64,000 bases of DNA from Tolypothrix tenuis PCC 7101 (GTDB lineage: Bacteria; Cyanobacteriota; Cyanobacteriia; Cyanobacteriales; Nostocaceae). The DNA is taken from assembly GCF_002368295.1 (NCBI RefSeq), contig NZ_AP018248.1:1150477-1214476 (forward strand), given 5' to 3'. This document shows, in pieces, positions 46,011-56,226 of the stretch; within the stretch, counting starts at the first letter, position 1; each line of letters starts with the position of its first letter. Both the position numbers and the translations under genes were made by a program. A model generated the notes under the pieces. It searched no databases. It was given only the letters and a program-made list of their open reading frames with translations, and had not been told where the DNA came from.

Positions 46011-46902
46011 TTTCACACCAGGATGAAAGCTGAGTTTTAGATTTTTGTGATTCAGAGTCCACATAGCAGGTTATAGCCTCTCCCTAGAAGCAACTTGGTA
46101 GTTATGCTGTGACAGTCATTTTCTGGGGATGTATTTTTTCATCGTCAGCCTTGGCGAAGCTTCTCATTGAGAAGGAGAATAACCTGTTGCAAGGTTTCCC
46201 CTGTTATGGGCTAATTCCTCAGTAAAGATTGACTAGTCGGAGATTTAAAACCCCAATTTTTGAAAAACTTGGGGTTCTGGGCAGTAAGTTTTGGTGGAGT
46301 CAGTGCTTTTCACGTTTCAGGCTTCTGGGCATGAACCAAAGTGATTTTTCATCTAAAATTGGCATGGTCTACCTGTATCAGCCATATAGTTAGCGCTTTA
46401 GCAGCTTACAAGCACTGTAGAGGCCAAGTGTTGAAGCAGCGAACCTTCTCTAAACTTCTGGCAGAAAAGGCAGTTGCTATTTTGGGCAAGGTACAGGCAG
46501 TTATAGAAGCTATATATGAACCTAATTTGATATTCTTAAAATTTAAATTAATGTGGTAAAGAATACTAAATATTTAATTAATCAACGTAAATTGAATGCA
46601 TACGACTACAACGGCAGTAGCAATGAATATATTATTCACAGATTTCCAACGTCCGCTCAAATAATTTTAATTTTCACAAAGCCAATTATCAGATTTATGA
46701 GCAGTGAGTAAAGCTATAGTGTATTTAGCCATGCCGCAGTGACAGCAGTCCCAAAATAGTATATGAGACTTCTAAAAGTTAAAATCCTGATACAACAGAC
46801 AATTTTTGTGCAAAATCCGAATGAGATTGCTGTAATGCGGTTAAGCTGAAATTCTCATGCCAAAGTATTTTAATAATTAGTTGAGACACGCACTCTAACT
46901 CG
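46011..46902. other. Intergenic region (892 bp), no supported gene
   Basis: A perfect 8-bp stem AACCCCAA/TTGGGGTT (46249-46256 with 46269-46276) may end the upstream transcript. A short ORF near 46341-46559 lacks recognisable motifs and was rejected. The remainder is AT-rich. Confidence 0.5.
46249..46276 (+). terminator. Hairpin downstream of the PCS-like gene
   Basis: The stem AACCCCAA/TTGGGGTT has a 12-nt loop containing T and A runs. It lies 240 bp past the stop and has no T-run after it. Terminator function is uncertain. Confidence 0.4.
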
Positions 46903-48270
46903 ATGACAGGCAAATACGCAAGACATAATGCATTTCTGCGGCTAGTGTCTGGTAATGGAGCACCATTAAGGTCAGAATCCCGCTACTCGCTGCTCCCTAG
47001 TAAAGAGATGATAATTGGACGCGACCCTAGCTGCCAAATTGTCTTGGATGCCATGATGTACCGGATGGTATCTCGTCGTCATGCTGTGGTTCGTCCCCTC
47101 TCTTCATCTCCAGATAACAAGTTCAGCTGGCTAATTTGTGATTTGAATAGTGCTAATGGCACGTATTTAAACGGACAACGTTTACAAGGTTGTCAGGAAT
47201 TACACTCAGGCGATCGCATTGCTTTGGGTACGGATGGCCCACAGTTTGTGTTTGAGCATGAGCATATCTCCCAAGCTACAATTATGACCAGGCCGGCGGC
47301 ACCCCTACCTTCAGCTGGTGCCTTCTCTGGTCAATCAAAGTCAGATTCTGTCAGTTTTACACAACTGTTCCCCATTATTTCCACGGGTAAAGATTTAACT
47401 CGTAAAGCTTACCTAGTACCGGGAATTTTAACAGTTGTCTTTGTGGTACTCATGTTTGCTACGGTAGGTCAGCCGCAAGCAAACCAAGTTATTGTCGCAA
47501 GTTACATCGCATTTGCTGCCTATTACTTTGTTTACCAACTTTGCGGCAAACAAAAACCTTGGTGGGTACTTTTATCAGTGGCGTTGGGTACAGCGCTGAT
47601 TTTGAAGAGTCCCTTTTTGGACTTATTTATTTTTATCTTCCGGGGAATTTTGCCTGGTAGTTTACCCTCAGCCCAAGATTCGATTACCTTCACCGAATTA
47701 CTGGTGCGAATGTTCTTTGGTGCTGGTTTAATGGAAGAATTGCTGAAAGCAATACCTGTATTAGCAGCATTAATTATCGGTATTTTATTGCCCTCACCTT
47801 GGCGAGAACGCATCGGCATTTGGGAACCTTTAGATGGGATTCTCTTAGGTACTGCTTCGGCTGTGGGCTTTACTCTGTTAGAAACTTTAGGTCAATATGT
47901 GCCTGTGATTACTCAAAATGTGGCTCAACAGGCGGGAGTAGGAACTGGTCAACTAGTAGGGTTACAGCTACTAATTCCGCGCATTTTAGGGTCTGTCGCC
48001 GGACACATGGCTTATAGTGGCTATTTGGGATATTTTATTGGCTTGGCTGTTCTGAAGCCGCGTCTGATTTGGCAAATTCTGCCCATTGGTTATGTTAGCG
48101 CTGCGGCACTCCATGCTTTGTGGAACGCTACTGGTTCGATTAATGCTTTGCTATTGGTAATTGTTGGGGTGTTATCTTACGCCTTTTTGATGGCAGCAAT
48201 TTTGAAAGCACGAGCGCTTTCACCAACGCGATCGCAAAATTTTGCTACCCGGTTTCTGGGGCCTAAGTGA
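46903..48270 (+). CDS. FHA-domain/PrsW-type intramembrane protease fusion
   Basis: This 455-residue protein joins an FHA domain (about 33-120: IIGRDPSCQI, MVSRRHAVV and LNSANGTYLNGQRL, with the conserved GR, SRRH and NG) to a multi-helix PrsW-family protease (about 165-440). The catalytic glutamates E278 and E279 lie in FFGAGLMEELLKA. H368 (VAGHMAYSGYLGYF) and H404 (LHALWNATG) follow. PrsW proteases cut anti-sigma factors and other membrane substrates. FHA binds phosphothreonine, so the protease may be recruited by phosphorylation. Confidence 0.9.
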   Translation: MTGKYARHNAFLRLVSGNGAPLRSESRYSLLPSKEMIIGRDPSCQIVLDAMMYRMVSRRHAVVRPLSSSPDNKFSWLICDLNSANGTYLNGQRLQGCQELHSGDRIALGTDGPQFVFEHEHISQATIMTRPAAPLPSAGAFSGQSKSDSVSFTQLFPIISTGKDLTRKAYLVPGILTVVFVVLMFATVGQPQANQVIVASYIAFAAYYFVYQLCGKQKPWWVLLSVALGTALILKSPFLDLFIFIFRGILPGSLPSAQDSITFTELLVRMFFGAGLMEELLKAIPVLAALIIGILLPSPWRERIGIWEPLDGILLGTASAVGFTLLETLGQYVPVITQNVAQQAGVGTGQLVGLQLLIPRILGSVAGHMAYSGYLGYFIGLAVLKPRLIWQILPIGYVSAAALHALWNATGSINALLLVIVGVLSYAFLMAAILKARALSPTRSQNFATRFLGPK

Positions 48271-48579
48271 AAAATCGGGAATAGAGGTGCAGGGGAATAG
48301 GGAAGCAGAGGAGCAGAGGGAGCAGAGGAGAAATGAAAAATCACTTTTGACTTTTGACTTTTGACTTTTGACTCTTGACCCTTGACTAATATTCTCTGTC
48401 TTTCGGTAGATAGCGCTGCTTTTGTAATCAGCCTATAGTTTTAATTATCTTGGGTAAAGTGTGCTGAAAAAATATAAGCAAATAATTATAAGACCCGCAA
48501 TACAAATGTTGTCGAGTGCGGGCAAAGCTAAGAGTCGTCTGAACTGGCTCCCAATTATTGGGATATAAGACTACTGAAT
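48271..48579. other. Intergenic with TTTTGAC heptamer repeat
   Basis: GCAGAGGAGCAGAGGG-type purine runs (about 48284-48330) are followed by about five TTTTGAC/TCTTGAC heptamers (about 48345-48385). There is no gene between these convergent neighbours. Confidence 0.7.
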
Positions 48580-49218
48580 TTAGGATTCTGACTGAAAGCT
48601 ATTTAATTCGTTCAGGGCATAGTAAGAAATCGCTAAACTAACCTTTGCTTGCTCGACTTCCGATAAACTTGTCCACTCACGATTGCCCAGCTTAGTAATC
48701 ATGGCTTTTGGGCATTGAGGCTCGCCACTACGCATAGCATAAGCATAAGGACGGGCTAAAACTAAGAGATCATCAGCGCCCCAACTTGGTAACATATCTT
48801 GGACGCATTGTACTAGTTGTTCGCCAATTGACTGTTGGGAGGAAAAAATCTCAGCAGCATTTTGGGCAATGGTATTCAGCCACCCTTGGGGTACTACTGT
48901 AAAAGCTTCTTGCAGACTAGCCATCAAAATCTGTCTCAGATTATGGCTTTTGGAGGCTGTATCTACATTATGTGTAGACCAAAGGTTATCAAGTTGACTG
49001 GAAAAATCTTGCGATCGCTTGTTAAGCTCATCTTCTTGCCATAAATCATCGCTGAGAAACTGTTGTTCTAATTCGTTAAAATAAGCTTCTGATTCTTGGT
49101 CAGCAGGATTCCAGGGATAAGTTGCATCTGCTGGTTCTAGTAAAGCTGCTAGAAAATCTAATTCCACTTGAGATGGTGAAGAATTGAAAGTATTTGAATT
49201 GTTAGTGTTGTTAATCAT
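48580..49218 (-). CDS. Unknown acidic helical protein of the FHA/CHAT/PP2C cluster
   Basis: This 212-residue protein starts at an ATG. The N-terminus is low in complexity (INNTNNSNTFNSS) followed by an acidic segment. The C-terminal part (about 85-205) is helical, with LRQILMASLQEAFTVVPQGW and ARPYAYAMRSGEP. There is no signal, membrane segment or motif I recognise. It is the last gene of the run PP2C, CHAT-FHA, this gene, and may be a substrate or adaptor for them. Confidence 0.75.
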   Translation of the reverse strand: MINNTNNSNTFNSSPSQVELDFLAALLEPADATYPWNPADQESEAYFNELEQQFLSDDLWQEDELNKRSQDFSSQLDNLWSTHNVDTASKSHNLRQILMASLQEAFTVVPQGWLNTIAQNAAEIFSSQQSIGEQLVQCVQDMLPSWGADDLLVLARPYAYAMRSGEPQCPKAMITKLGNREWTSLSEVEQAKVSLAISYYALNELNSFQSES

Positions 49219-49476
49219 GTGACGCTCCCGATTGTTTATTTAGCGGTATTGACAGCTACAACTGTCACGATCGCGTTTCCGCAAAAATAAATTGAAATTT
49301 GTCTAGAGTCAAAAAAATCTTTTCAGGATGTTGTTAGACTGTTACAGATTGCAATTGCAAATAGACCGATGCTAGTTGTCATTTGTTATCTGTAATTTGT
49401 CATTTTTATGAAGAAATTGCTAATTACTAATAAGGCTTTTGTTAAGCCACAGAGAATATCTCAGCACATTCACTGA

Positions 49477-51066
49477 TTAAGACTCTTCAATGAGAAACTC
49501 CCATATTTCACCTCTAGAACTACCAAACTTTAACTGCATTCCCGATGTCAGGAGGACTTCCTCACGGAGGATTTGTTGCCAACCGTTAGCACTAAAAACC
49601 CAAGTAGTGCCGTAGGTGGATAAATCTTGCAAGTAATAACTTCTTAGTGGAGTACTACCAGCCAAACTATTACGGCAGATAATTTCAGCGTGGCGTTTAG
49701 AAACTGAAGGTTCTGCGATGATAATATCATTGTCTTTGATGCGACCAATGCGAGTGACTCCAGAACGTAATAACCAGGTTTTACCTCCTGGTGAAAGCGA
49801 TCGCAAAAAGGCTGTAGGTACCGAGGCAATTATACTCGGAATCGTAGTATCTGGTAGCTCTGTAATTCCCTCATCAAAGCTTTTAATTAGTTCGCCACAA
49901 AAATCTGGATGCTGATAGAGAACTGGTAAAGTCCAGGCAGGTTGATTAAACTTATATACTGTTAATAATTCCTGTCTAGCTTCTGCTACAGCCTCATCAA
50001 TTGGCTTGCGCGATCGCAATGCTTCGGTAAAAGCTTGAATAAAACTGTAGCTTTCTTGATCGGCAATTTCATCGCGCATTCCTAACACTGCTGGTACGCC
50101 ATGACGAATCAATACTTCTGCCAAACTACTAGAAGGTATAGCTTGGTTATTTGCAGATGCAGGTTGTGCGCCCCAACAAGCATTAAAAACTGCTAACTTT
50201 ACACCATTTCTGGTTAATACTTGGGCTAATTCTATGCCATTTAACCGCATCCCCGGTCGCAACAACAGTAACCCGCCATCTGGATCGGGGAAACCATGTC
50301 CGGCATAGAAAAAGACATTGTAAGCTTTTGTTTCCAACTCCTCAATCAACTCTTGGGGGGTGGGTTGCAGCAGGGTATGTACCATGCATGGCGCATAACC
50401 TTGAGAATTGCTGCCTAATGGCCCCGCTTTAGTGAGGGTTTGGGTTAAAATTTCTGCTTCTTTTTCCAAATCTAAATCCTGGTCTTCTCCTAAAACTAAG
50501 AGAATATTCAAAGCTTGATCTGTTCGCAAATAAGGCAGCGATTCCACTTCACTGGTTGTCCGGCTAAATACTATATCTTGAGAGAGAGACATTGCCGATT
50601 GACCAGGCTCGCGTTGCATAATCTCCCAAGGTAAGGCAATCAAATCTGGATCGCGAATTTCCAAGCGCAAGCGCAAGCGTGTATGCAATCCCATAGCCAT
50701 ACCTCGGCTGCGTTCTAAACTGCCAAGAATTGGCCCATCAAATAACCAGCGCCACAAACTAATCCCCAAATATTGCATCAGACGGCTACTGTAGCCAGCC
50801 GTTTGCCCGGAAGGGGATGAAATTAAATTTAATGGTAATGGAGCTGTCTGTGGCAGTGCTGAACGTGAGGAAATATCTAAGGGAGTATGACCGGCAAACA
50901 TCTCCTGCCATTCTTGCCAAACTTGAGAGAGTTCAGGCGGCCAGATACAGTCATGCAAAACATAGCCACTAGGATAAGGAGCCTTTACAACCCAAATGGC
51001 AAAGTTATCAGTGCCGGTGTTAGTTAAACGCGCGATCGCCAGGTTCAGGCATGGCAATGAATTCAT
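49477..51066 (-). CDS. CHAT-domain caspase-like protease fused to an FHA domain
   Basis: This 529-residue protein has a CHAT (caspase HetF-associated with TPRs) protease core at about 130-400. The catalytic His is in FFYAGHGFPD (H257) and the Cys in VFNACWGAQ (C297). A C-terminal FHA domain (about 430-525) has RIGRIKDND, SVSKRHAEI and LSTYGTT. The FHA would recruit the protease to phosphothreonine. The N-terminal 100 residues are of unknown fold. It starts at an ATG and lies between the PP2C gene and the 212-aa gene on one strand. Confidence 0.9.
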   Translation of the reverse strand: MNSLPCLNLAIARLTNTGTDNFAIWVVKAPYPSGYVLHDCIWPPELSQVWQEWQEMFAGHTPLDISSRSALPQTAPLPLNLISSPSGQTAGYSSRLMQYLGISLWRWLFDGPILGSLERSRGMAMGLHTRLRLRLEIRDPDLIALPWEIMQREPGQSAMSLSQDIVFSRTTSEVESLPYLRTDQALNILLVLGEDQDLDLEKEAEILTQTLTKAGPLGSNSQGYAPCMVHTLLQPTPQELIEELETKAYNVFFYAGHGFPDPDGGLLLLRPGMRLNGIELAQVLTRNGVKLAVFNACWGAQPASANNQAIPSSSLAEVLIRHGVPAVLGMRDEIADQESYSFIQAFTEALRSRKPIDEAVAEARQELLTVYKFNQPAWTLPVLYQHPDFCGELIKSFDEGITELPDTTIPSIIASVPTAFLRSLSPGGKTWLLRSGVTRIGRIKDNDIIIAEPSVSKRHAEIICRNSLAGSTPLRSYYLQDLSTYGTTWVFSANGWQQILREEVLLTSGMQLKFGSSRGEIWEFLIEES

Positions 51067-51265
51067 TAAACTAAAAGGTGAAAACGAATTATTAATAACA
51101 ATTTCTCAAGGTAAAGATTGTAGGGTGTGAGGCATTGGGTATTTGTTATTTCTCCCTATTCTCCTTCTCCCCTTATATACCTAGTATCTATTCCCTAGCC
51201 CCTAGCCCCTAGTCCCTGCCCTTACCTGTATTATTTCAGTTTTTCTGAGTTTATGGGGTGTGGGG

Positions 51266-53515
51266 CTAAGTTGGATTCTCATCTTTTTGCGGCGTAGTTG
51301 CTGGCGGTTGGTTGACTGGCGCTGCTGGTGCTGTGTCCTCACATGGATTAGTTTCGCCTGGTTGCAAGACAATGCCGCTAGATTGGAGTTTGGAGAGTTC
51401 AATCCGTAAGGTTTTCTTTGGTGGCTGTGATGCAGCCGCGTCTTTTGGGGGAGTGGGTGTATCTGGATTAGGACATTCTTGAAGATTCACCAAAGAGTCT
51501 TTATTAGCAGAATTAGGGATGGGTTTTTGATCAATAACTTGAAAATAAGTCCCTTTAGGAAACTTTTGTTTACTATTGATGATTTCACGATTGGTTTCAA
51601 TTACCCAACCTTGTGCCAGATTCTCAATTTTTCTTACTGCTGTTGGTTCTGGAGTTGGCTGTACAGTGGTATCAGGATTAGATGCAACTGGCTGAGTAGA
51701 TAAGGGTAATCGCAATCGCATCAAGAAGTAGCCAAAGGTACCAGCAGCCACAACCAAGATTAACGGCACAATCCACTGTAGAGGGAGTTGAGCAATTTTG
51801 GCGCGGGGATTTTCTGGAATTACTTGCGTTTTGGCATTAGGATTGCTTAAGTCTTTTGTCTGTGCTGTCCTAGTAGGCTCAACAGCTTTTGTAGAGACAT
51901 TTTCGGGAATGAAGGGAGTTAGGCTTGACTGTGGTTCTACATAGTTGACTTGATAATGTACCAAAGCAATAGTGACATTATCATGTCCATTTTTCGTATT
52001 CGCGATTTCTACTAATTTCTCTGCCACCTCTACGACATCGGTTTGCCCTGTCAGTATCGGCAATATTTCTGTTTCCCAGTAATCTTCGACGCGGTCAAAA
52101 TCACTTAAGCCGTCTGATGTGAGGAGAAATACTGCATCTTCATCCAAAATAAATCGCTGGGAAGTGGGATGTAATGAAGTACTGGGACTCATCCCCAAAG
52201 CCTGTACCAAGGAACCAGAACCACTCTGTTCGATTGCTTCCCGATACACAGCGTAGCCTAATCGGACTTCGCGAGAGGCGACATCATCATCTAAAGTAAC
52301 TTGATAACAGCCTTGGCGTGTAATCCAGTAGGCGCGACTATCACCGACGTGGGTAATGTACATTTCATGGGCTATGGGCAATGCCATTACCAAAGTGGTG
52401 CCCATGCGTTTCCGCCCTTGGCGATTCTCGCTATCGTTCCTCTGGCTAATTTTATCATTCACCACTGCTACAGCCGATTCTAGGTCTGTGAGCAGCATTG
52501 CTGGGTCTATATGGTCGGAAGGTACTTTAGTTAGTTGATTTACCTGCTGTTGAATCGTTTCAATCGCTAAATTTGATGCCACATTGCCACCTTCATGTCC
52601 CCCAATCCCATCGCAGACAATTGCTAAGGCTGTGGGCTGTGGCGGTTTACTCACTAAGGTGTCAGGCGGGGGATAACAAGCATCTTCATTACGTTGGCGG
52701 CTGGGGCCAGTATCAGTTTTGGTAAAAATTTTGATTGTTGGCTTTTGCGATCGCCCTAGTTGAGCCAATCCATTATCCAAGACTGCTATTAATTGTTCCG
52801 CCGATCTGATTTCTTCGTTAATTAAAGAACTACTAATTTTATGAATTAATTCCGCGATCGCAGGTTTTGCTTGCTTGTGTAACTGCTGCCAAAATTCGCC
52901 TAATTGAATTAAGCTAGGCGCTGTTGAGTCATCATTACGTAATTCCAACAAGCGGACTAAGGAGCCTTCTACCCTAATTAAATATGGGTCAAGTAAGCTA
53001 GATGCTACTCCTTCACTTAACAGAGGTTGCCACAAATTCGCAATTTGCCACAGCCAGTTGAGTTGGCGCATAGATGTGGCATCACCCCAGGCTGTAATTA
53101 AATTTGGGCACAGTTTGACTTCTTGAGTTGTGCCGTCAGTCAGTAGGGGTGGTTTTTCTAACAGTAAGATGCCGTTGGGGGAACGTTCATCTATTGGCGG
53201 TATGATGCCATATACCTGCGGTATGTTTAAGCGATAGGGAATTAACCTGAGATAGGGTCTGATATCTGACAAATTATCTAATTCAGGTGCTTGTGGCGAT
53301 ATTCCTGGTTGAGTATCAAACACCACAGATTTATCGATGACTAAATAGCGATCGGCTAAGATTTCTCCAGCGGCAAAACTGAGACCATCTCCCTGAACCC
53401 AGAGGTAGCGTTTGGGTAGGGGTGTAGAGCATCGCAAGCAAAACTTGTGGCTTATTGGGTTAGGAGCTTGACAAAGTTCATTAGGGCAGTAGAGTGTTGC
53501 CGCATCATTTTCCAT
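51266..53515 (-). CDS. Zinc-ribbon PP2C-type protein phosphatase with membrane anchor
   Basis: This protein of about 749 residues starts at the ATG ending at 53515, with GGTGAG upstream; a GTG at 53527 would add four. The N-terminal zinc ribbon (C10, C15, C26, C29) is followed by a region of about 200 residues that resembles a degenerate kinase. The PP2C domain (about 265-525) has all metal aspartates: D302 in CDGIGG, D392 in HVGDSR, D468 in TSDG and D512 in GHDN. A transmembrane helix (about 580-599) and a Pro-rich external tail end the protein. It probably reverses the phosphorylation read by the neighbouring FHA proteins. Confidence 0.9.
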   Translation of the reverse strand: MENDAATLYCPNELCQAPNPISHKFCLRCSTPLPKRYLWVQGDGLSFAAGEILADRYLVIDKSVVFDTQPGISPQAPELDNLSDIRPYLRLIPYRLNIPQVYGIIPPIDERSPNGILLLEKPPLLTDGTTQEVKLCPNLITAWGDATSMRQLNWLWQIANLWQPLLSEGVASSLLDPYLIRVEGSLVRLLELRNDDSTAPSLIQLGEFWQQLHKQAKPAIAELIHKISSSLINEEIRSAEQLIAVLDNGLAQLGRSQKPTIKIFTKTDTGPSRQRNEDACYPPPDTLVSKPPQPTALAIVCDGIGGHEGGNVASNLAIETIQQQVNQLTKVPSDHIDPAMLLTDLESAVAVVNDKISQRNDSENRQGRKRMGTTLVMALPIAHEMYITHVGDSRAYWITRQGCYQVTLDDDVASREVRLGYAVYREAIEQSGSGSLVQALGMSPSTSLHPTSQRFILDEDAVFLLTSDGLSDFDRVEDYWETEILPILTGQTDVVEVAEKLVEIANTKNGHDNVTIALVHYQVNYVEPQSSLTPFIPENVSTKAVEPTRTAQTKDLSNPNAKTQVIPENPRAKIAQLPLQWIVPLILVVAAGTFGYFLMRLRLPLSTQPVASNPDTTVQPTPEPTAVRKIENLAQGWVIETNREIINSKQKFPKGTYFQVIDQKPIPNSANKDSLVNLQECPNPDTPTPPKDAAASQPPKKTLRIELSKLQSSGIVLQPGETNPCEDTAPAAPVNQPPATTPQKDENPT

Positions 53516-54533
53516 AGTTTTACTCACCGATCAGCAATTGGCAATTCCTTCAACAGCATTGGCAGCGGTAATTACACCGCTCAAGTTTCTTGAACCTGAC
53601 ATATCCAACTTTGGATCAATGATTTTAGCTGGCGGATAGCAGCAGGTGCTAATACTTATTGATCTACTTATCCAAAGAACTCACTCCTGAGTCAACCCTA
53701 CAGCCTCATCATAGCCTCTATTGCTCTAAAACTTTCCATGTATCAGCACAGCTTACTCTAACTTTTTCACCAAAACATAACCCCAGCATTACTATATTGT
53801 TTGTTAATGAATTATTACATCAAAATAGGCTGATAATGCTGGTATTTCTTTAGTTTATAAGTTACTACATCGCAGTTAACTGTAAATTAAAGAATGCCAG
53901 ATAGCTAAAATACAGCAGATAACCCAAGTTTAAAATTTGTAAAATATTTAGCTGATTAATTACTAGTTAAATGCTGCCAATACTTGCAGTGGTTGGAGTT
54001 GTGGCTGAACAAGGACAAAATACTTATGCCTATTTTCAATAAAGGGTAATGAAATATTTACTCAGAGTACAAGAATATTCTCTTTCCAGAGTGTTATAAA
54101 AATTAATAAATTTTCTCAATTGCAGCTACTAATCCTACAGGGACTTGCAACGCCAAAAAAATATCTGAATCCTAGTTTAAGCAGTCCCAATGAAAAAAAT
54201 TTCACCGCCAGACACAAAACTCTCAAGGATTTTTACTCAGCAGCCCCATTTGCTTTAAGCCAGGAAACTCGTAAGGGCGCAGTGGCTTCTCAGCACTCAT
54301 CACTCTCAAGCTAGTCATTCACGCCCGATTTTGGCACAACCAAGCTAAAATCTATCTTTCCCATACCCCATGCCCCATGCCCCATGCCCCATGCGCTCAT
54401 TCCCATCTCTGGTGTAGTTTGGCAAAAAGGTCGCGGGAAAAGGAAAAAGAGTGAATTCAAATTATGCACCCCTTTTCCTTTCTCCCTTAACCGCAAAATA
54501 TCGAGTTAAATCACTAGAATTTAGCTGTTAATT
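53516..54533. other. Intergenic region (about 1 kb), no supported gene
   Basis: This AT-rich stretch has only short chance ORFs. It ends in CCCATGC heptamer tandem repeats at about 54361-54393. Confidence 0.5.
54361..54393. repeat. CCCATGC heptamer repeat
   Basis: Four to five copies of CCCATGC lie downstream of ndhM. STRR-like. Confidence 0.8.
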
Positions 54534-54893
54534 CTACTTTTTCTCGTCAACTGCTACTTGGGGAAGACCCATACTGTAGTTATTGACGCGGCTTTGGAGA
54601 TTGTAGCTGATGTCACCTTTTTGTAAGAGCGATCGCAGATAATGCTCCAAGTCTGAACCAACGCGGCGTAAGTTGTAGTCTGTTAAGTCTGCGCCACTAG
54701 ATGCTTCTACTAATTCATCGAATTTTCGATAAATCTTTTGTAGGGCATCTTCATTCCAGTTGAATTCGTTGTCTGGGTCTACGTCTAACGTTAAGACTTG
54801 ATTACTGGGAACTAGTTCCCCATCCCGGTCAATTTCTGCGGCAAAAATGCGAATATGCCGGGTTGTAGACTTGAGCAGCATCGGGTTGTCCAT
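54534..54893 (-). CDS. ndhM: NAD(P)H-quinone oxidoreductase subunit M
   Basis: NdhM is a peripheral subunit of the cyanobacterial NDH-1 complex at the thylakoid membrane, used in cyclic electron flow, respiration and CO2 uptake. From the ATG ending at 54893 (MDNPMLLKSTTRHIRIF) it has 119 residues. The ATG ending at 54881 (MLLKSTT) is an alternative; the longer ORF to 55028 has 45 extra unrelated residues. Hallmarks are VLTLDVDPDNEFNWNEDAL and DLTDYNLRRVGSDLEHYLRS. Confidence 0.95.
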   Translation of the reverse strand: MDNPMLLKSTTRHIRIFAAEIDRDGELVPSNQVLTLDVDPDNEFNWNEDALQKIYRKFDELVEASSGADLTDYNLRRVGSDLEHYLRSLLQKGDISYNLQSRVNNYSMGLPQVAVDEKK

Positions 54894-55944
54894 AAAAGGT
54901 GTAAGATTTGGGTTAATTACACTGAAATCATTGTAGACGTTATGCCCTAGCTTAAAATGCCGGAAATAAAAAGGAATTGCCTTAATTAGGTAAGCAGTCC
55001 CAATGAAATAAGTTTCACCACCAAGCATATAAGTAATTCTTACCTGTTCCCCGTTCCCTGTTCCCTATTACCTACTTACAAGCTAGAAGCAAAAAGCTTG
55101 TGCATTAATTTATGAAGCTGCTAACAAATAGGCAAGGGAGGTTTGTTCAACTAGGAACGGCAGACAAAATTTCCTCCAGAGAAAATGATGGGGTATGTAG
55201 TTCTCATTTCTCTACAAACTACAATTTTGTGGCGGCAATATGCAAACCATATTTCAGTAATAATGTCAAGCTATTAAGACTCATTAGGATTGACCGAGGT
55301 TGAAGTTAGGCTAGTACGGTTCGTAGGAATTCACCAACTAGATGCACACGGCTCAAAATCCGACTTAATCAGCCTTTTGGCTTCTACTTTGTAGTAAAAG
55401 GCGGTCATTACTGTGTTTTCCTGCCTATAATTTTGATTCAGAACAAAAATAAACTTTTAATGACTTTGCTACTCAACCTCTTCTAATTTTGAGCAGAAAA
55501 AAACCTGCTTCTAGTAAATTTACGTAGTTATGCTACAACAGTCTTGAGGTTTCATAAAAAATCAAAAATTTAGTGTTTTCACGTAAGTAAAATCACCAAA
55601 ATTTCAGTAAAATCCCAAACTGTTGTTGACGTTGAGATAAAGTTGATGTAAAAACCTTTAAAAAGCTCGAACAACTTCTTACAGAAACTTTATTGTATAG
55701 AATCTTAAAAACTGAATAATAGTTATGGCTTACCTGAACCACCTCTGGTCTAGGAGGACTACAACCTACGTAGCCAAAGCCGGAATCGAAAAAGACACAG
55801 GAGTGTGAGATGGAAGACAAATGTGATGGATAAAGAATAATTCTTAATTCAAAACTATTTGGATTCAAAAGACAATATAAAGAATTTTGGTGGAGATCTA
55901 ACTCCTAAACTTCATGACCACTAAGTAAAGGAATCCTCAAATCT
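54894..55944. other. Intergenic region (about 1.05 kb), no supported gene
   Basis: A hairpin-forming segment GCCTTTT...AAAAGGC lies near 55371-55402. A GC-richer island at about 55725-55800 can fold (GGCTTACC and GTAGCC ends) and could be a small RNA or leader; this is unproven. The ORFs here lack family features. Confidence 0.45.
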
Positions 55945-56226
55945 ATGAATTCTAAAGCCTTACCACGCCAAATAAATAATATTGAAGTAGGTGTTTATGA
56001 ATGCGAAATACATCTCAAATTCCGATTAGTTGAAGAAAAAAGCCTGTTAAGCGATCGCGAACAATTATTGCAAGTGCTGCTAGATGCTTTAACTGAAGGC
56101 TCTGATGACTTTTTAGAGACCCTACACGCGTCTGTAAAAGCCCAAGAAGTTTCTGAGTTTAAAGCTTCACCACAAATGCGTCGTCAGCTGATGCGCTTAC
56201 GTAATTTTGCAGATAATAGCCAATGA
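55945..56226 (+). CDS. Small conserved-looking protein, function unknown
   Basis: This 93-residue protein starts at an ATG. IEVGVYECEIHLKFRLVEEKSLLSDREQLLQVLLDALTEG shows a beta strand pair followed by helices. The end, SPQMRRQLMRLRNFADN, is basic and helical. There is no membrane segment. Codon use and HIP1 content look like the neighbours, so it is probably a real gene. I do not recognise its family. Confidence 0.7.
   Translation: MNSKALPRQINNIEVGVYECEIHLKFRLVEEKSLLSDREQLLQVLLDALTEGSDDFLETLHASVKAQEVSEFKASPQMRRQLMRLRNFADNSQ

Noticed and set aside
46341..46559. 72-codon plus-strand ORF
   Set aside because: It has no recognisable motif, no good ribosome site and unusual composition. A decayed transposase was considered, but no transposase motif could be seen.
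54120..54314. 64-codon plus-strand ORF
   Set aside because: It is in an AT-rich spacer, with no family features and no ribosome site.
54894..55028. 45-residue N-terminal extension of NdhM
   Set aside because: The family starts at MDNPMLLKSTTRH or MLLKSTT; the extra residues are unlike any NdhM I recall.
55593..55868. 91-codon minus-strand ORF
   Set aside because: It has Cys/Ser/Phe-rich chance-like composition and overlaps a possibly structured intergenic island.
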